From positions 29,555-89,896 of the forward strand of contig JAHEGC010000002.1 in NCBI GenBank assembly GCA_024639965.1: a stretch of DNA of 60,342 nt. Reading direction: 5' to 3'. Positions 30,628 through 40,327 of this stretch are shown one piece after another. The stretch's first letter is position 1; every line of letters begins with the position of its first letter. Origin of the DNA: Micrococcales bacterium. GTDB lineage: Bacteria > Actinomycetota > Actinomycetes > Actinomycetales > Microbacteriaceae. The translations under genes and the position numbers were made by a program. The notes beneath the pieces were generated by a model that was not told the origin of the DNA, searched no databases, and saw only the letters and a list, made by a program, of their open reading frames with translations.

Positions 30628-31310
30628 GCGGGGTTCGTTTCACCCGCGCGGTAGCCGATTCCGCGCACGGTGAGAACGATCTTCGGGTCGTCGACGTCGC
30701 GTTCAATCTTCGAACGAAGACGCTGAACGTGCACATTGACGAGTCGCGTATCCGCCTTGTATTGGTATCCCCAAACTTGTTCGAGCAACGCTTCGCGCGA
30801 GAACACCTCGGTTGGGCGAGCCGCGAGGGTGTGGAGCAGTTCGAATTCCAACGGCGTCAACGAGATGGGCTCGCCGTCACGCGACACGGTGTGACCGCGA
30901 AGGTCGATGACAACGTCGCCCACGAGCAGCGCGTCGGTGGAATTGGGAACGGGCCGTCGCATACACGCCTTGATGCGGGCGACGAGCACCTTTTCGTTGA
31001 ACGGCTTCTCGACGTAGTCGTCTGCGCCCGCTTCGAGCCCGTGAATGATGTCCTGCGTGTCCGTTCGCGCGGTGAGCATGATGATGGGGGTTCCAGACGA
31101 CTCGCGAATCGTGCGGCACACCGAAATTCCGTCGAGTCCCGGGAGATTGAGGTCGAGGAGGACGAGGTTGGGGTGGTACTCGTCGAACGCGATGAGCGCT
31201 TCCGGCCCACTGGTGGCGACACGGGTGTCGAACCCCTCGGCACGGAGGAAAAGCTCAACCACTTCACCAATTCCCGGGTCGTCATCGACGATAAGGACTC
31301 GTGAGTTCAT
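30624..31310 (-). CDS. mtrA: MtrA response regulator (OmpR family)
   Basis: VLIVDDDPGIGEVVELFLRAEGFDTRVATSGPEAL...EVFSREALLEQVWGYQYKADTRLVNVHVQRLRSKIE. Confidence 0.97.
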   Translation of the reverse strand: MNSRVLIVDDDPGIGEVVELFLRAEGFDTRVATSGPEALIAFDEYHPNLVLLDLNLPGLDGISVCRTIRESSGTPIIMLTARTDTQDIIHGLEAGADDYVEKPFNEKVLVARIKACMRRPVPNSTDALLVGDVVIDLRGHTVSRDGEPISLTPLEFELLHTLAARPTEVFSREALLEQVWGYQYKADTRLVNVHVQRLRSKIERDVDDPKIVLTVRGIGYRAGETNPA

Positions 31311-31342
31311 GTCACCTCCATCCGGCGGGGAATTCCATCATG

Positions 31343-32785
31343 CTATTGCGCGCGGATAAGCGCGAGTGCTTCGTCGCGAACTGACTCCATCAACGCGCGG
31401 GTTCCCGCCTCGACGTTGAGCCGCAACAACGGTTCGGTGTTGGACGCGCGGACGTTGAACCACCAGAAGTTCCGGACCTCGCCGGCGACCGGAGGAAGCG
31501 CCTCATCGTCGAGCGAACCGCCCGCAACGGTGAGCCCGTCGAGTGTGTCGAACTCGCCGCGTCCCGCGAACGCAGTGCGGATTCGTTCGATCGCGGCGGG
31601 CACGTCAGTGACGGTCGAATTGATCTCGCCGCTCTGCAGATAGGGCGAATAGCGGGCCGACAGCGCCGAGAGCGGTTCGTCGTGCGCGCCGAATTCCGCG
31701 AGCACGTGCATCGCCGCGAGCATGCCGTTGTCTGCTCCCCAATAATCTCGGAAGTAATAGTGAGCGGAGTGTTCCCCACCGAACACCGCTCCCGTCTCGC
31801 GCATGACGTCCTTGATGAGGGAGTGGCCGACGTTGGTGCGGCGCGGCCGCGCCCCCGCTGAGCGGATGACTTCGGGAACGATTAGCGACGTGATGAGGTT
31901 GTGCAACACCGTGATCGACGATTCGCCCGAGGCGCGCACACGGGAAATCTCGCGGACGGCAACAATCGCGGCGACCGCACTCGGCGACACGGGGTCGCCG
32001 TTCTCGTCGACGACGAAGCAACGGTCAGCATCTCCGTCGAACGCCAGACCAATGTCGGCACGGTGTTCGACAACCGCGCGCTGCAAATCGACGAGATTCG
32101 CGGGTTCGAGTGGGTTCGCCTCGTGGTTGGGGAACGTCCCGTCGAGTTCGAAGTAGAGGGGGATGATCTCAAGCGGCAACTCGGGCAGCTCAGAGGCCGT
32201 TCCGAGGACGGCGGGAACCGTCATTCCCCCCATGCCGTTTCCCGCGTCGACGACGACGCGAAGGGGGCGAATGGAGGAAAGATCCACGAGCGATCGCAAA
32301 TACCCCGCGTAATCGGCGAGCACGTCCCTCGTCGAGGAGGTTCCCGGTTCGCTGACGACCGTCACTCCCGACTCGAGGTACGCGGTCGCGCGGTCGCGAA
32401 TCGCCGCCAATCCGGTGTCGAGGCTGATGCCCTGCGCTCCCGCACGAGAGAACTTGATGCCGTTGTAGGTGGCGGGGTTGTGCGAGGCGGTGAACATCGC
32501 CGCCGGCATCCCCCACGCCCCCGAGGCGTAATACGACTCATCCGTCGAGCACAGACCGAGATTGATGACATCGGCTCCCCGCGCGGTCGCTCCCCGAATA
32601 AACGCCGAGGCGAAAACGGGCGACGAGTCACGCATGTCGTGTCCGACGACAACGGTGGAACCGGCCGCGCCAACCTCATCCACGAAGCCCGCTGCGAGTG
32701 CCTCGACGACCTCTTCGGTGATCTCGGTGCCCACGAGCCCGCGAACGTCGTACGTCTTCACGAATCGCGTCAAATCAATCGCCAT
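31343..32785 (-). CDS. manB: Phosphomannomutase/phosphoglucomutase
   Basis: FTASHNPATYNGIKFSRAGAQ, GLAFDGDADRCFVVDENG, RASNTEPLLRLNVEA. Confidence 0.95.
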   Translation of the reverse strand: MAIDLTRFVKTYDVRGLVGTEITEEVVEALAAGFVDEVGAAGSTVVVGHDMRDSSPVFASAFIRGATARGADVINLGLCSTDESYYASGAWGMPAAMFTASHNPATYNGIKFSRAGAQGISLDTGLAAIRDRATAYLESGVTVVSEPGTSSTRDVLADYAGYLRSLVDLSSIRPLRVVVDAGNGMGGMTVPAVLGTASELPELPLEIIPLYFELDGTFPNHEANPLEPANLVDLQRAVVEHRADIGLAFDGDADRCFVVDENGDPVSPSAVAAIVAVREISRVRASGESSITVLHNLITSLIVPEVIRSAGARPRRTNVGHSLIKDVMRETGAVFGGEHSAHYYFRDYWGADNGMLAAMHVLAEFGAHDEPLSALSARYSPYLQSGEINSTVTDVPAAIERIRTAFAGRGEFDTLDGLTVAGGSLDDEALPPVAGEVRNFWWFNVRASNTEPLLRLNVEAGTRALMESVRDEALALIRAQ

Positions 32786-32788
32786 GGG

Positions 32789-33007
32789 TCACCTTCCGTC
32801 CGACGGTTCACGATACCGCACGAGACTCCACCCCTGCGGGCTCCGAAATTGCTCGGAATGACGCGCACAGAGGTCCAGCGCGGTGGGTTCATATGCTGGG
32901 CTCAACGGACCCACCACCACCACCTTGTCGCGGTAATCAAGTGTCAACGTCACCGTTGCGTCGGTGCTGCACCCCGGCTTGCGACACGGTCGTGGCACAG
33001 CGCTCAC
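32789..33007 (-). CDS. DUF3499-family protein
   Basis: CRKPGCSTDATVTLTLDYRDKVVVVGPLSPAYEPTALDLCARHSEQFRSPQGWSLVRY. Confidence 0.88.
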   Translation of the reverse strand: MSAVPRPCRKPGCSTDATVTLTLDYRDKVVVVGPLSPAYEPTALDLCARHSEQFRSPQGWSLVRYREPSDGR

Positions 33008-33042
33008 GGTGCGCTCCCATCACGCGGCGTTAGGCTGTCCGC

Positions 33043-33450
33043 ATGGTTTCGGTTCGTCAACGACACGGTCGCTCTCCGCGATCCAGCGTTCGCGGAATCG
33101 CCGCCCCCAACACCGGCGGTCGCGGTGCGCTGTTCACCGACGTGTCGCGCGACGTCATCAACTATTTGTGTGACACCCAGCCCGAATTGATGAAGGGCGT
33201 GCGGGTCGACATGGCGTTGTTGCCGAGTGGCGCGCTGGCCGACGGCGTTCCTCGACAGTGGTTGATCCAACGCGCGGAACGCCGCGTCATTTTGTTTCGA
33301 CTCCCCATTGAAAAGGGAATCAAGCTTCACCGCGACGACGACTGGCACCGACGAAACAACATCGAGTCGTGCGTGATTGAAGCAGTCGCGGATCTTCTCG
33401 GGATGGAGCCTTACGACCTCGCGCCGAATCGTTACTTCCCGCATTCCTAG
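33043..33450 (+). CDS. Metallopeptidase-family (zincin-like) protein, degenerate active site
   Basis: Position divergent from DUF3499; RVILFRLPIEKGIKL...NIESCVIEAVADLLGMEPYDLAP; no HExxH. Confidence 0.7.
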   Translation: MVSVRQRHGRSPRSSVRGIAAPNTGGRGALFTDVSRDVINYLCDTQPELMKGVRVDMALLPSGALADGVPRQWLIQRAERRVILFRLPIEKGIKLHRDDDWHRRNNIESCVIEAVADLLGMEPYDLAPNRYFPHS

Positions 33451-34805
33451 CCGTAAGTTACGACAACATTGCCGGCGTCGCGCGGTTCCGACAACGCGCG
33501 AACGATCGCGATTCCCGAGCCGGTTTCGATGACGATGCTCGCCGCGATGTCACCCGTCGATTTCAGAACCACCTGACCAGAGTCCACCGGACGAACGACC
33601 GAACCGCCCGCCGGAATCTCGATAGCGGTGATGACGTCGCCGTTCGACACCTCGACGGTAATCGCGTCGGAACGGGGATTGACGATTCCGAGCGTGGACC
33701 CGGACGGCACAGCGATCGCCATCGTTCCCGCGTAAATGGGTGACGGGCTTTCCCAGGCGATGTCGGTGACGCCCGAATTCGGGTCATGGAATCCCGTTCG
33801 AATTGCGGAAACGAGGGGTTGATCGGCGGTCACGATAATCGACCAATCCCCCTCGACGAAGTCGGCGAGGGCGATGTCGGAGACGAGTCCTGCGGACACC
33901 GTCGCCGTGACACTTTGAGGGTCTCCGCCATCGGCGGGGACGAGTGTGATCGTCGCCGTGGCGTCGACCTCGTTGGGGTTGAGGAGACGAATGGCGGGAG
34001 TGATGTCGGAATAGGCGGGGTCGGACAGCACTTCGCCGATTGATGCTTCGCTCGGAATGCGCACCGTTGGGAAGACGAGTGTCGCCGCGGGAGCAGAAAT
34101 CGACCCGATGCGATCAACGCCGCCCGGAACCAGCCCGCGGACGGCGGTGACCTGAAGCGTTGCCCAGATCGCCGCTCCGGTGCTCACGACGTGGACCGCC
34201 GGTGACGGTTCATCCGGCGCGAATCCGGCGATTGAGTAAACGCGTTGGGAGAGTGCCGGAACGACGATGCCCTTTGACCCCGGTGCTTCGACGAGACCGT
34301 TGGTTCCCCAAATTTCGAGATCAACACGGGCGTCAACATCGGTGCCGTTGGACAGAACCAGATTGGTTTCGCGGCCCGTCTCGGTGCTGCCGCCCGCAAC
34401 CCACTGTTCGTTGAGGGCATCGCCACACTCCGTGGCGAGGAATCCGACCATGGTCGAATCGCCGAACGAATCGACCTCGGTTGCCGCCATGAACTTCTGA
34501 CCCTTCACGCGTTCGATGACCGCGCCGTTGTCGTGCCCGGCGAGTACCATCGACGAGCCGTGTTGCCCCAGCACCGTGATGAGAGACGAATTACCGACGG
34601 GGGTCGCGTCTGCTGAGTCGGCGAGGTGCCCGACGGCGTTGCCGGCGCACACGAGGTGACGGTTGATGCCATCCGGTGTGATTGATTCGCTCAGCGGAAC
34701 GATTCCCGTCGAGAGCGGAGAGGGGATCGCCGCAGCGGCCCAGCCGCCGACGCCAAGAACGATGAGGCCGACTACCCCTGTGGTCAGCTTGCTAAGAATG
34801 CTCAT
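33447..34805 (-). CDS. DUF5719-family secreted/membrane-anchored protein
   Basis: N-terminal TM MSILSKLTTGVVGLIVLGVGGWAAAAI; position directly after the large GT2 gene. Confidence 0.75.
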   Translation of the reverse strand: MSILSKLTTGVVGLIVLGVGGWAAAAIPSPLSTGIVPLSESITPDGINRHLVCAGNAVGHLADSADATPVGNSSLITVLGQHGSSMVLAGHDNGAVIERVKGQKFMAATEVDSFGDSTMVGFLATECGDALNEQWVAGGSTETGRETNLVLSNGTDVDARVDLEIWGTNGLVEAPGSKGIVVPALSQRVYSIAGFAPDEPSPAVHVVSTGAAIWATLQVTAVRGLVPGGVDRIGSISAPAATLVFPTVRIPSEASIGEVLSDPAYSDITPAIRLLNPNEVDATATITLVPADGGDPQSVTATVSAGLVSDIALADFVEGDWSIIVTADQPLVSAIRTGFHDPNSGVTDIAWESPSPIYAGTMAIAVPSGSTLGIVNPRSDAITVEVSNGDVITAIEIPAGGSVVRPVDSGQVVLKSTGDIAASIVIETGSGIAIVRALSEPRDAGNVVVTYG

Positions 34806-37494
34806 CGTCGACCTCCTCATCGAGTGGAACGACGTCGTCGACGGGGCGGCGACGGCGCGGTAGCGCGGTGGGGACGGCCGCGATGAGCGCAACCACACCG
34901 ACCGCGCCGAGCGCGAGTCGATAGACAAGGTTGGGGGCGCGGTCGGTGACGTCGGGCTCCACCGCGGAATCGACCCGCCAGAGAATTCCGCGATCGGTCT
35001 CGCCCACCTGAACGAGTCCGGCGTGCGACGAAATCGTGGACACCTCGGGCGCGGTCACCGTGGCGTCGAGCAACACGAACGAAACGTGGCTTTCCTGAGC
35101 GAGAGCGATGACGTCGGCGTCGCTCTCCACCACGAGGTTCGCGGCCAGTTCACCGATGGCCCGTTCGGTGGGAGTCGGGGTGGTGCGTGTGACGGCGGTC
35201 GCCGCCCAATCGAGCAGTGTCACACCACCGTCGCGTTCGAGCGCGACGACGAGTCCGTCGTTCGTCGGGGTGAGAACGACAGTTCCGCCTCCGTGGTCAA
35301 TCGCGGTTTGCGCCTCGACGTAAGCGGGCAGGGTTCGCACGGTTGTCGCGTGCACGGGGGCCGACCCCATGGCCACGGCGGTCAGCGGAACAATTCCCAC
35401 CGCACCGATCGTGAGAACGGTGATGGGTCCGAGCACCGTAGAAGTGCGACGAAGGCTCGTGAGGGTGATCGCGACGCCGACCACGAGGCCGAACCACACC
35501 ACGTCGAGCAACGGTCCGGTGAAGAGCGAGACGGCCGCGCCGTTCGCACTGGCGAGAGTGACACCAGAGAGCGCTGCTACTTCGAGGAGGGCGACACCCC
35601 CGACGAGAGCGAAAATCCCCACGCGCGTGTTGTCGGCGACGATGACTGCGATTCCGACGAGCACCACGGCGGTTGCAACGATCGCGAGTGCAATGAGCGT
35701 GGCAACGCTCGAATCAACAAACGGCATCGTGACGGTGCTCGGCCACAGAGTGAGCACGCCGAATCCGGTCGGCGACGTTGACGGCGCGGGGAAACCTCGA
35801 TCGGCGAAGTAGGTGAGCGGTCGTGAGAGGCTTTCGAGAATTCGAGGCCACTCCAGGGCCAGGGCGGGCGCGAGGGCGAGCACCATGGCGGGTGAACCGG
35901 TGACGACACGAAGGACGACACCGAGAACGAGGATGGGCGCGAGAGACGGGACCGACGCCCACATGACCGCGATGAGGATCGAGGTCCAGCCGATTGACAC
36001 GATGGTCGAACCGAACAGGGCGCGCACCGCGAACGGAAGGAGAATGTGAACGAGGATTGCGGGGAGGCGGCCCTCGCCGACCGCGATGTGCAGGGTCGGC
36101 AACAGCGCCCACGCCCCGCCGGCGATCAGCGCGGTGCGGCTGTTGGTCGTGAGAACACCGGAGCCGATGTACCCCGCGACGAACGAAAGGGGCACGGCCA
36201 GGGCGACGATGCCGATGACGAGTGCGTTGGGGTTCCACCACGTGAGGCTGGCGAGCATCGCCACGACCGCGACGAAACCGTCGGGGGCGACGGTGGAACC
36301 GCCGGCGGCCTCACTCCACGTTGCGCCGATGGCGGACCACGCCTCGACAATCGATGACGGAAGCGGTAGGGCCGCTCCCCCCGCGAGAGCCTCGGCACCG
36401 AGAAGTGGGCCAGCGAGAACAAGGCCGGCAAGGACAAAGAAGGTCATCCACCACGTGGCGGCGACACCGAATGAGAGGCGAGGATCGTCGTCGGCGGCTT
36501 CGAGTGCGGCGATGAGCTCATCGCGTTCGAGGGCGCGTCGCCGCGCGCGTTCCGAACTGGGCACGAACAGCCGAGAACCCTCGATGGGCTGCGTTCGACT
36601 CCGGCGAGCGTTGCGTCGAGCTCGAGCGAGCGCCGCGAGGTCGAACGCAGCGGCCGAGGTTCCCGCGAACTCGGCGAACGGCGCCTCCCGCTTTTGGACG
36701 AAACGACCGAGACCGCGAACGAGCGCGCTGAATCCCAACCCCACCGCCGCAAACATTGCCACGAAGGCGGGTCGTTGGGTGAGCAGGCGGTGAGCGCGCG
36801 TGCGCGAGATTTCGCGCTGAAGCTGCGCCCTCGGTGTTTGCCCGCGGAATGATTCCCACGACGAATCGCGCGCGTCGACGTGCGCCGAGGGAACGACCTC
36901 GACGCGCCAACCGGCGGTGCGTGCGCGGTAACAGAAATCGAGTGCCGCGTCGACGGAGGTCAGTGCTCGGTCGAAACCGCCCACCGAATCCCAAACCTCG
37001 CGGCGCACGAGCATGCCCGCTTCACCGACCGCGAGGACGTCGCTGACACGGTCGTATTGCGCCTGGTCGAGTTCGCGTTCGGCCAAAGCGACGGAGTACC
37101 CCGAACGGGTCATCGACTCGCCCATTTCGAGGATCACCGCGGGAGCGTTGGCGTCCAACACCTTCGGACCGACGACACCGACCGAGGGCGACGTGTCGAG
37201 AACGGAGGTGAGAGCGGCGAGCGCGCCGGGGCGAACGCCCATGTCGTCGCGCAGAATCCAGATTGTTTCGGCGTCGGTCGATTCGATCGCGCGGCCGACC
37301 GCTCGGCCCAGCGGCTCGGTGATCGTGCCGTCGATGACCAGCACATCACCGTCTGTGGGGAGCGCATCACCGCTGAGGTTGGCGACCACGATTCCGGCGC
37401 GGATTCCCTCGGATTTCAGGTCCTGGAGAAGCGTGGAGAGTCGTTCGCTGTGTCGTCGAACGACGACAACGACCGCGAGCGAGTCGCGAATCAC
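34792..37494 (-). CDS. Large membrane-embedded GT2 glycosyltransferase
   Basis: GT2 domain DTSPSVGVVGPKVLDANAPAVILEMG...VGGFDRALTSVDAALDFCYRARTAGWRVEVVPSAHVDA followed by many TM helices (900 aa). Confidence 0.88.
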   Translation of the reverse strand: MIRDSLAVVVVVRRHSERLSTLLQDLKSEGIRAGIVVANLSGDALPTDGDVLVIDGTITEPLGRAVGRAIESTDAETIWILRDDMGVRPGALAALTSVLDTSPSVGVVGPKVLDANAPAVILEMGESMTRSGYSVALAERELDQAQYDRVSDVLAVGEAGMLVRREVWDSVGGFDRALTSVDAALDFCYRARTAGWRVEVVPSAHVDARDSSWESFRGQTPRAQLQREISRTRAHRLLTQRPAFVAMFAAVGLGFSALVRGLGRFVQKREAPFAEFAGTSAAAFDLAALARARRNARRSRTQPIEGSRLFVPSSERARRRALERDELIAALEAADDDPRLSFGVAATWWMTFFVLAGLVLAGPLLGAEALAGGAALPLPSSIVEAWSAIGATWSEAAGGSTVAPDGFVAVVAMLASLTWWNPNALVIGIVALAVPLSFVAGYIGSGVLTTNSRTALIAGGAWALLPTLHIAVGEGRLPAILVHILLPFAVRALFGSTIVSIGWTSILIAVMWASVPSLAPILVLGVVLRVVTGSPAMVLALAPALALEWPRILESLSRPLTYFADRGFPAPSTSPTGFGVLTLWPSTVTMPFVDSSVATLIALAIVATAVVLVGIAVIVADNTRVGIFALVGGVALLEVAALSGVTLASANGAAVSLFTGPLLDVVWFGLVVGVAITLTSLRRTSTVLGPITVLTIGAVGIVPLTAVAMGSAPVHATTVRTLPAYVEAQTAIDHGGGTVVLTPTNDGLVVALERDGGVTLLDWAATAVTRTTPTPTERAIGELAANLVVESDADVIALAQESHVSFVLLDATVTAPEVSTISSHAGLVQVGETDRGILWRVDSAVEPDVTDRAPNLVYRLALGAVGVVALIAAVPTALPRRRRPVDDVVPLDEEVDDEHS

Positions 37495-37515
37495 CGAACG
37501 CGCACCTGCACGAGC

Positions 37516-37827
37516 CTACGCGCGACGGCGGAACTTGCGGCGCTCGCGCTCCGACAGACCACCCCAGATGCCGAATCGCTCGTCGTTCGCGAGAGCGTAT
37601 TCGAGGCATTCCGTTCGAACGGTGCATTCGGCGCAGATTCGCTTGGCGTCGCGGGTCGAGCCGCCCTTTTCGGGGAAGAACGCCTCGGGGTCGGTCTGCG
37701 TGCACAGCGAATCGGCCTGCCAGGCCAACGGGTTATCGTCGCCAACTCCAGTGTTGGCGCCCAGTACTCCAAGTCGAAGGGGATCGATAGCCCAATTCGC
37801 AGGTACGTCATTGGTGTAGTCAGTCAT
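37516..37827 (-). CDS. whiB2: WhiB-family regulator, WhiB2/WhmD-like
   Basis: WQADSLCTQTDPEAFFPEKGGSTRDAKRICAECTVRTECLEYALANDERFGIWGGLSERERRKFRRR. Confidence 0.93.
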   Translation of the reverse strand: MTDYTNDVPANWAIDPLRLGVLGANTGVGDDNPLAWQADSLCTQTDPEAFFPEKGGSTRDAKRICAECTVRTECLEYALANDERFGIWGGLSERERRKFRRRA

Positions 37828-37863
37828 GACGAGAAATCCTCCAGATGGGTGTTGTGTATGTAA

Positions 37864-37892
37864 ATTACACCGTTGTTATTCCCAATAGTCAA
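37864..37892 (-). promoter_or_regulatory. Sigma70-type promoter of whiB2
   Basis: On the minus strand TTGACT - 17 nt - TGTAAT, followed by SD GGAGG before ATG at 37827. Confidence 0.75.
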
Positions 37893-37907
37893 GTTGGAGA
37901 AACCGTT

Positions 37908-39041
37908 TTAGTTTCGTGGGCGTGTCGCGATGAACGCGCGCCCCTTCCCCGCCAACTCGACGAGAGTCTCGCCCGCCTCGACAAGTGCGGCGTGCCCGCG
38001 TGACAGCGGCACGGTCGCGTCGGCGCGGCATTCGATCGACCCTTCGGTGACCACAACGATGGCCGGCCCGACAACCTGAAGGGGAACCAGGTCGATAACC
38101 GTCACGTCGTGGACCACGAAATCGGAGACGCCGGGGGTGAAGGTTCTCACGGGTCCGGCGACCGCGGGGGCGAGTGTCGGATCGGCGAGCTCGGTGAAGT
38201 CGAGCACCGCCAAAAGTTCCGTCACATCGATGTGTTTTTCCGTCAAGCCGCCGCGAAGAACGTTGTCGCTCGCCGCCATTACCTCCACACCGACGCCGCG
38301 CAGGTAGGCGTGGATGTTCCCGGCGGGGAGGAATAGCGCCTCACCGGGGGAAAGAGTTCGATGGTTGAGAAGTAGCGACAACGCAACACCCGGGTCGCTC
38401 GGAAAGTGTCGGGCGAGCCCCGTGGCAACGACGAGTGCATCGCGAACATCGTCATCGAGAGCGGTACTGGGATCGCTCGATGCCAGGGCGTCGACGAGTG
38501 CGTCGGTACCGAACCGTCGCGACAGCAATGCTTCGACCGACTCGGCGAGCGGAAGTTTGAGAGCTTCGGTGCCGGGAATGTGGAGGGAATCCAGGTGAGC
38601 GACAATACGGTCACGGGATTCGGACGGCCGGAAACCGCAGAGCGCCGAGAATTCGGTCAACGCAACAATTATCTCCGGCTTGTGATTCGCATCGCGATAG
38701 TTCCGGTTCGGCGCATCGACGGGAACGCCGAGCGCGTTCTCCCTCGCGAAGCCTTCTCGCGCCTGGTGGAGCGTCGGATGCGCTTGAATCGACAACGGAG
38801 AATCCGCGGCCAGAATCTTGATGAGGAATGGCAGGCGATCGCCCCCGAGGCGCTCGGGGTGGCGGGCACCCCACGTCGACAACGGTTCGTCGGTCGACGC
38901 GATCCGCGCGGAACAAGCGGGGTGGTCGCCAAACCACAACTCCGCCTCGGGTTCGCCCGAGGGTGTCTGGCCCAGCAATTCGGCGATGGCCGTTCGCGAC
39001 CCCCACGAATAGTTGCGTGGATCGTTGACAATCTCAAACAC
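37908..39041 (-). CDS. manA: Mannose-6-phosphate isomerase
   Basis: NDPRNYSWGSRTAIAELLG...AELWFGDHPACSARI, FLIKILAADSPLSIQAHP, NHKPEIIVALTEFSALCGFRP. Confidence 0.95.
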   Translation of the reverse strand: MFEIVNDPRNYSWGSRTAIAELLGQTPSGEPEAELWFGDHPACSARIASTDEPLSTWGARHPERLGGDRLPFLIKILAADSPLSIQAHPTLHQAREGFARENALGVPVDAPNRNYRDANHKPEIIVALTEFSALCGFRPSESRDRIVAHLDSLHIPGTEALKLPLAESVEALLSRRFGTDALVDALASSDPSTALDDDVRDALVVATGLARHFPSDPGVALSLLLNHRTLSPGEALFLPAGNIHAYLRGVGVEVMAASDNVLRGGLTEKHIDVTELLAVLDFTELADPTLAPAVAGPVRTFTPGVSDFVVHDVTVIDLVPLQVVGPAIVVVTEGSIECRADATVPLSRGHAALVEAGETLVELAGKGRAFIATRPRN

Positions 39042-39076
39042 GAGCCACCTCCACGTCGTTACTAGGCTAATGTCCC

Positions 39077-40327
39077 ATGCACCGAATTCTCGCCAACCGA
39101 AGCGTCATGGTCACCGTTCTGACCGTCGCGCTCGCCGGCGACTTCGTTCGCAACCTTGTCGGTGTCGTCGCCTGGACCGTCATCCTCGGAGTAGCCGCGC
39201 TCTGGGGCGTCGCCGTTGTGATCGTGCACCGAGTCTCGTGGCGCGATTTCCCCATGCCCCTCATCGCTGTTGTCACCTGGTGGACGATTTCCCCACTCTG
39301 GTCGCCCTACCCCCTGACCTCGCTCGAGATGTTGGCCGCGGTCGCCATCGCGGTCGCCGTCGGTTCGGCGATGGTCACGGCGGTGCCACTCGACGAGCTC
39401 ATCGGGCGAGGCGCGATTTCACTGCGGATCATCCTCATCGCGTCCCTCCTCTTCGAGATAGGCGTCGCGCTGTCGGGTCATCCGATCTACCCCGTCGGGT
39501 TCGAGGTCACCCCGGCAACGCCCATCGAAGCGGCGTGGTCACGAGGGGAATTCTTCGATTTCACCGCGCGTATCCAGGGAGTCGTCGGCAACGCGAACGT
39601 TCTGGCCATGCTCGGACTTGTCGCGCTCATCGTCGCGGTGTGGCGCATCGTCGTTGCTCGAACGTGGCGAACCGTCGCAGTGCTGGACGCCGTGGTCGCC
39701 CTCGTCGTGGTGATTCGAACGGCATCGGCAACGGTGGCGGTCACCGCGGTCGGACTTCTCGTGATTGTCGCTCTGACCGCCATGGCGCGTCGCCGCGGAC
39801 GCGGCTGGCGCGGCGCTCTCCTCGTCGCTCTCCTCGCCATCGTTGGTGGCATTGCCGCCGCACTTGCGAATTGGACCACCGTGGCGGCACTTCTCGGCAA
39901 ATCACCCGACCTCACGCACCGCTTCGACATCTGGTCAGCCGTGCTCGCCCGTGCGGTCGAACGTCCGGTGACGGGGTTCGGATTCGTCGGGTGGTGGCCA
40001 ACGTGGGATCCGTGGTTTGGCATCGTCTCGACGAACAATCTCCCTGTCTCGCAGGCACACAACGTGTGGATCGACCTGTTCCTTCAGACCGGCGGTGTGG
40101 GCGTCGCGCTCTTCGCCGTCGCACTCGCGTCAATTCTCATCCCCCTGTGGCGAGGGTTTCACCTCAGTGCGACATCTCTCGCGACGGTGCCGTTCCTGAT
40201 CGTGACGGCGCTCACCATCCAGTCACTCACCGAAAGTCGACTTCTTCACGAATGGGGATTGATGTCGCTGTTCGCCTTCGCGATTATCGCCCAACGCCTG
40301 GGGAAAGGGCTCACTTCGCCGCGGTGA
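39077..40327 (+). CDS. O-antigen ligase / Wzy-like polytopic membrane protein
   Basis: Polytopic; motif DIWSAVLARAVERPVTGFGFVGWWP...SQAHNVWIDLFLQTGGVGVALFAVAL. Confidence 0.85.
   Translation: MHRILANRSVMVTVLTVALAGDFVRNLVGVVAWTVILGVAALWGVAVVIVHRVSWRDFPMPLIAVVTWWTISPLWSPYPLTSLEMLAAVAIAVAVGSAMVTAVPLDELIGRGAISLRIILIASLLFEIGVALSGHPIYPVGFEVTPATPIEAAWSRGEFFDFTARIQGVVGNANVLAMLGLVALIVAVWRIVVARTWRTVAVLDAVVALVVVIRTASATVAVTAVGLLVIVALTAMARRRGRGWRGALLVALLAIVGGIAAALANWTTVAALLGKSPDLTHRFDIWSAVLARAVERPVTGFGFVGWWPTWDPWFGIVSTNNLPVSQAHNVWIDLFLQTGGVGVALFAVALASILIPLWRGFHLSATSLATVPFLIVTALTIQSLTESRLLHEWGLMSLFAFAIIAQRLGKGLTSPR

Noticed and set aside
31901-33190. 429-aa + strand ORF across manB and DUF3499
   Set aside because: Crosses two well-supported - strand genes and the 33043 gene; no domain signature.
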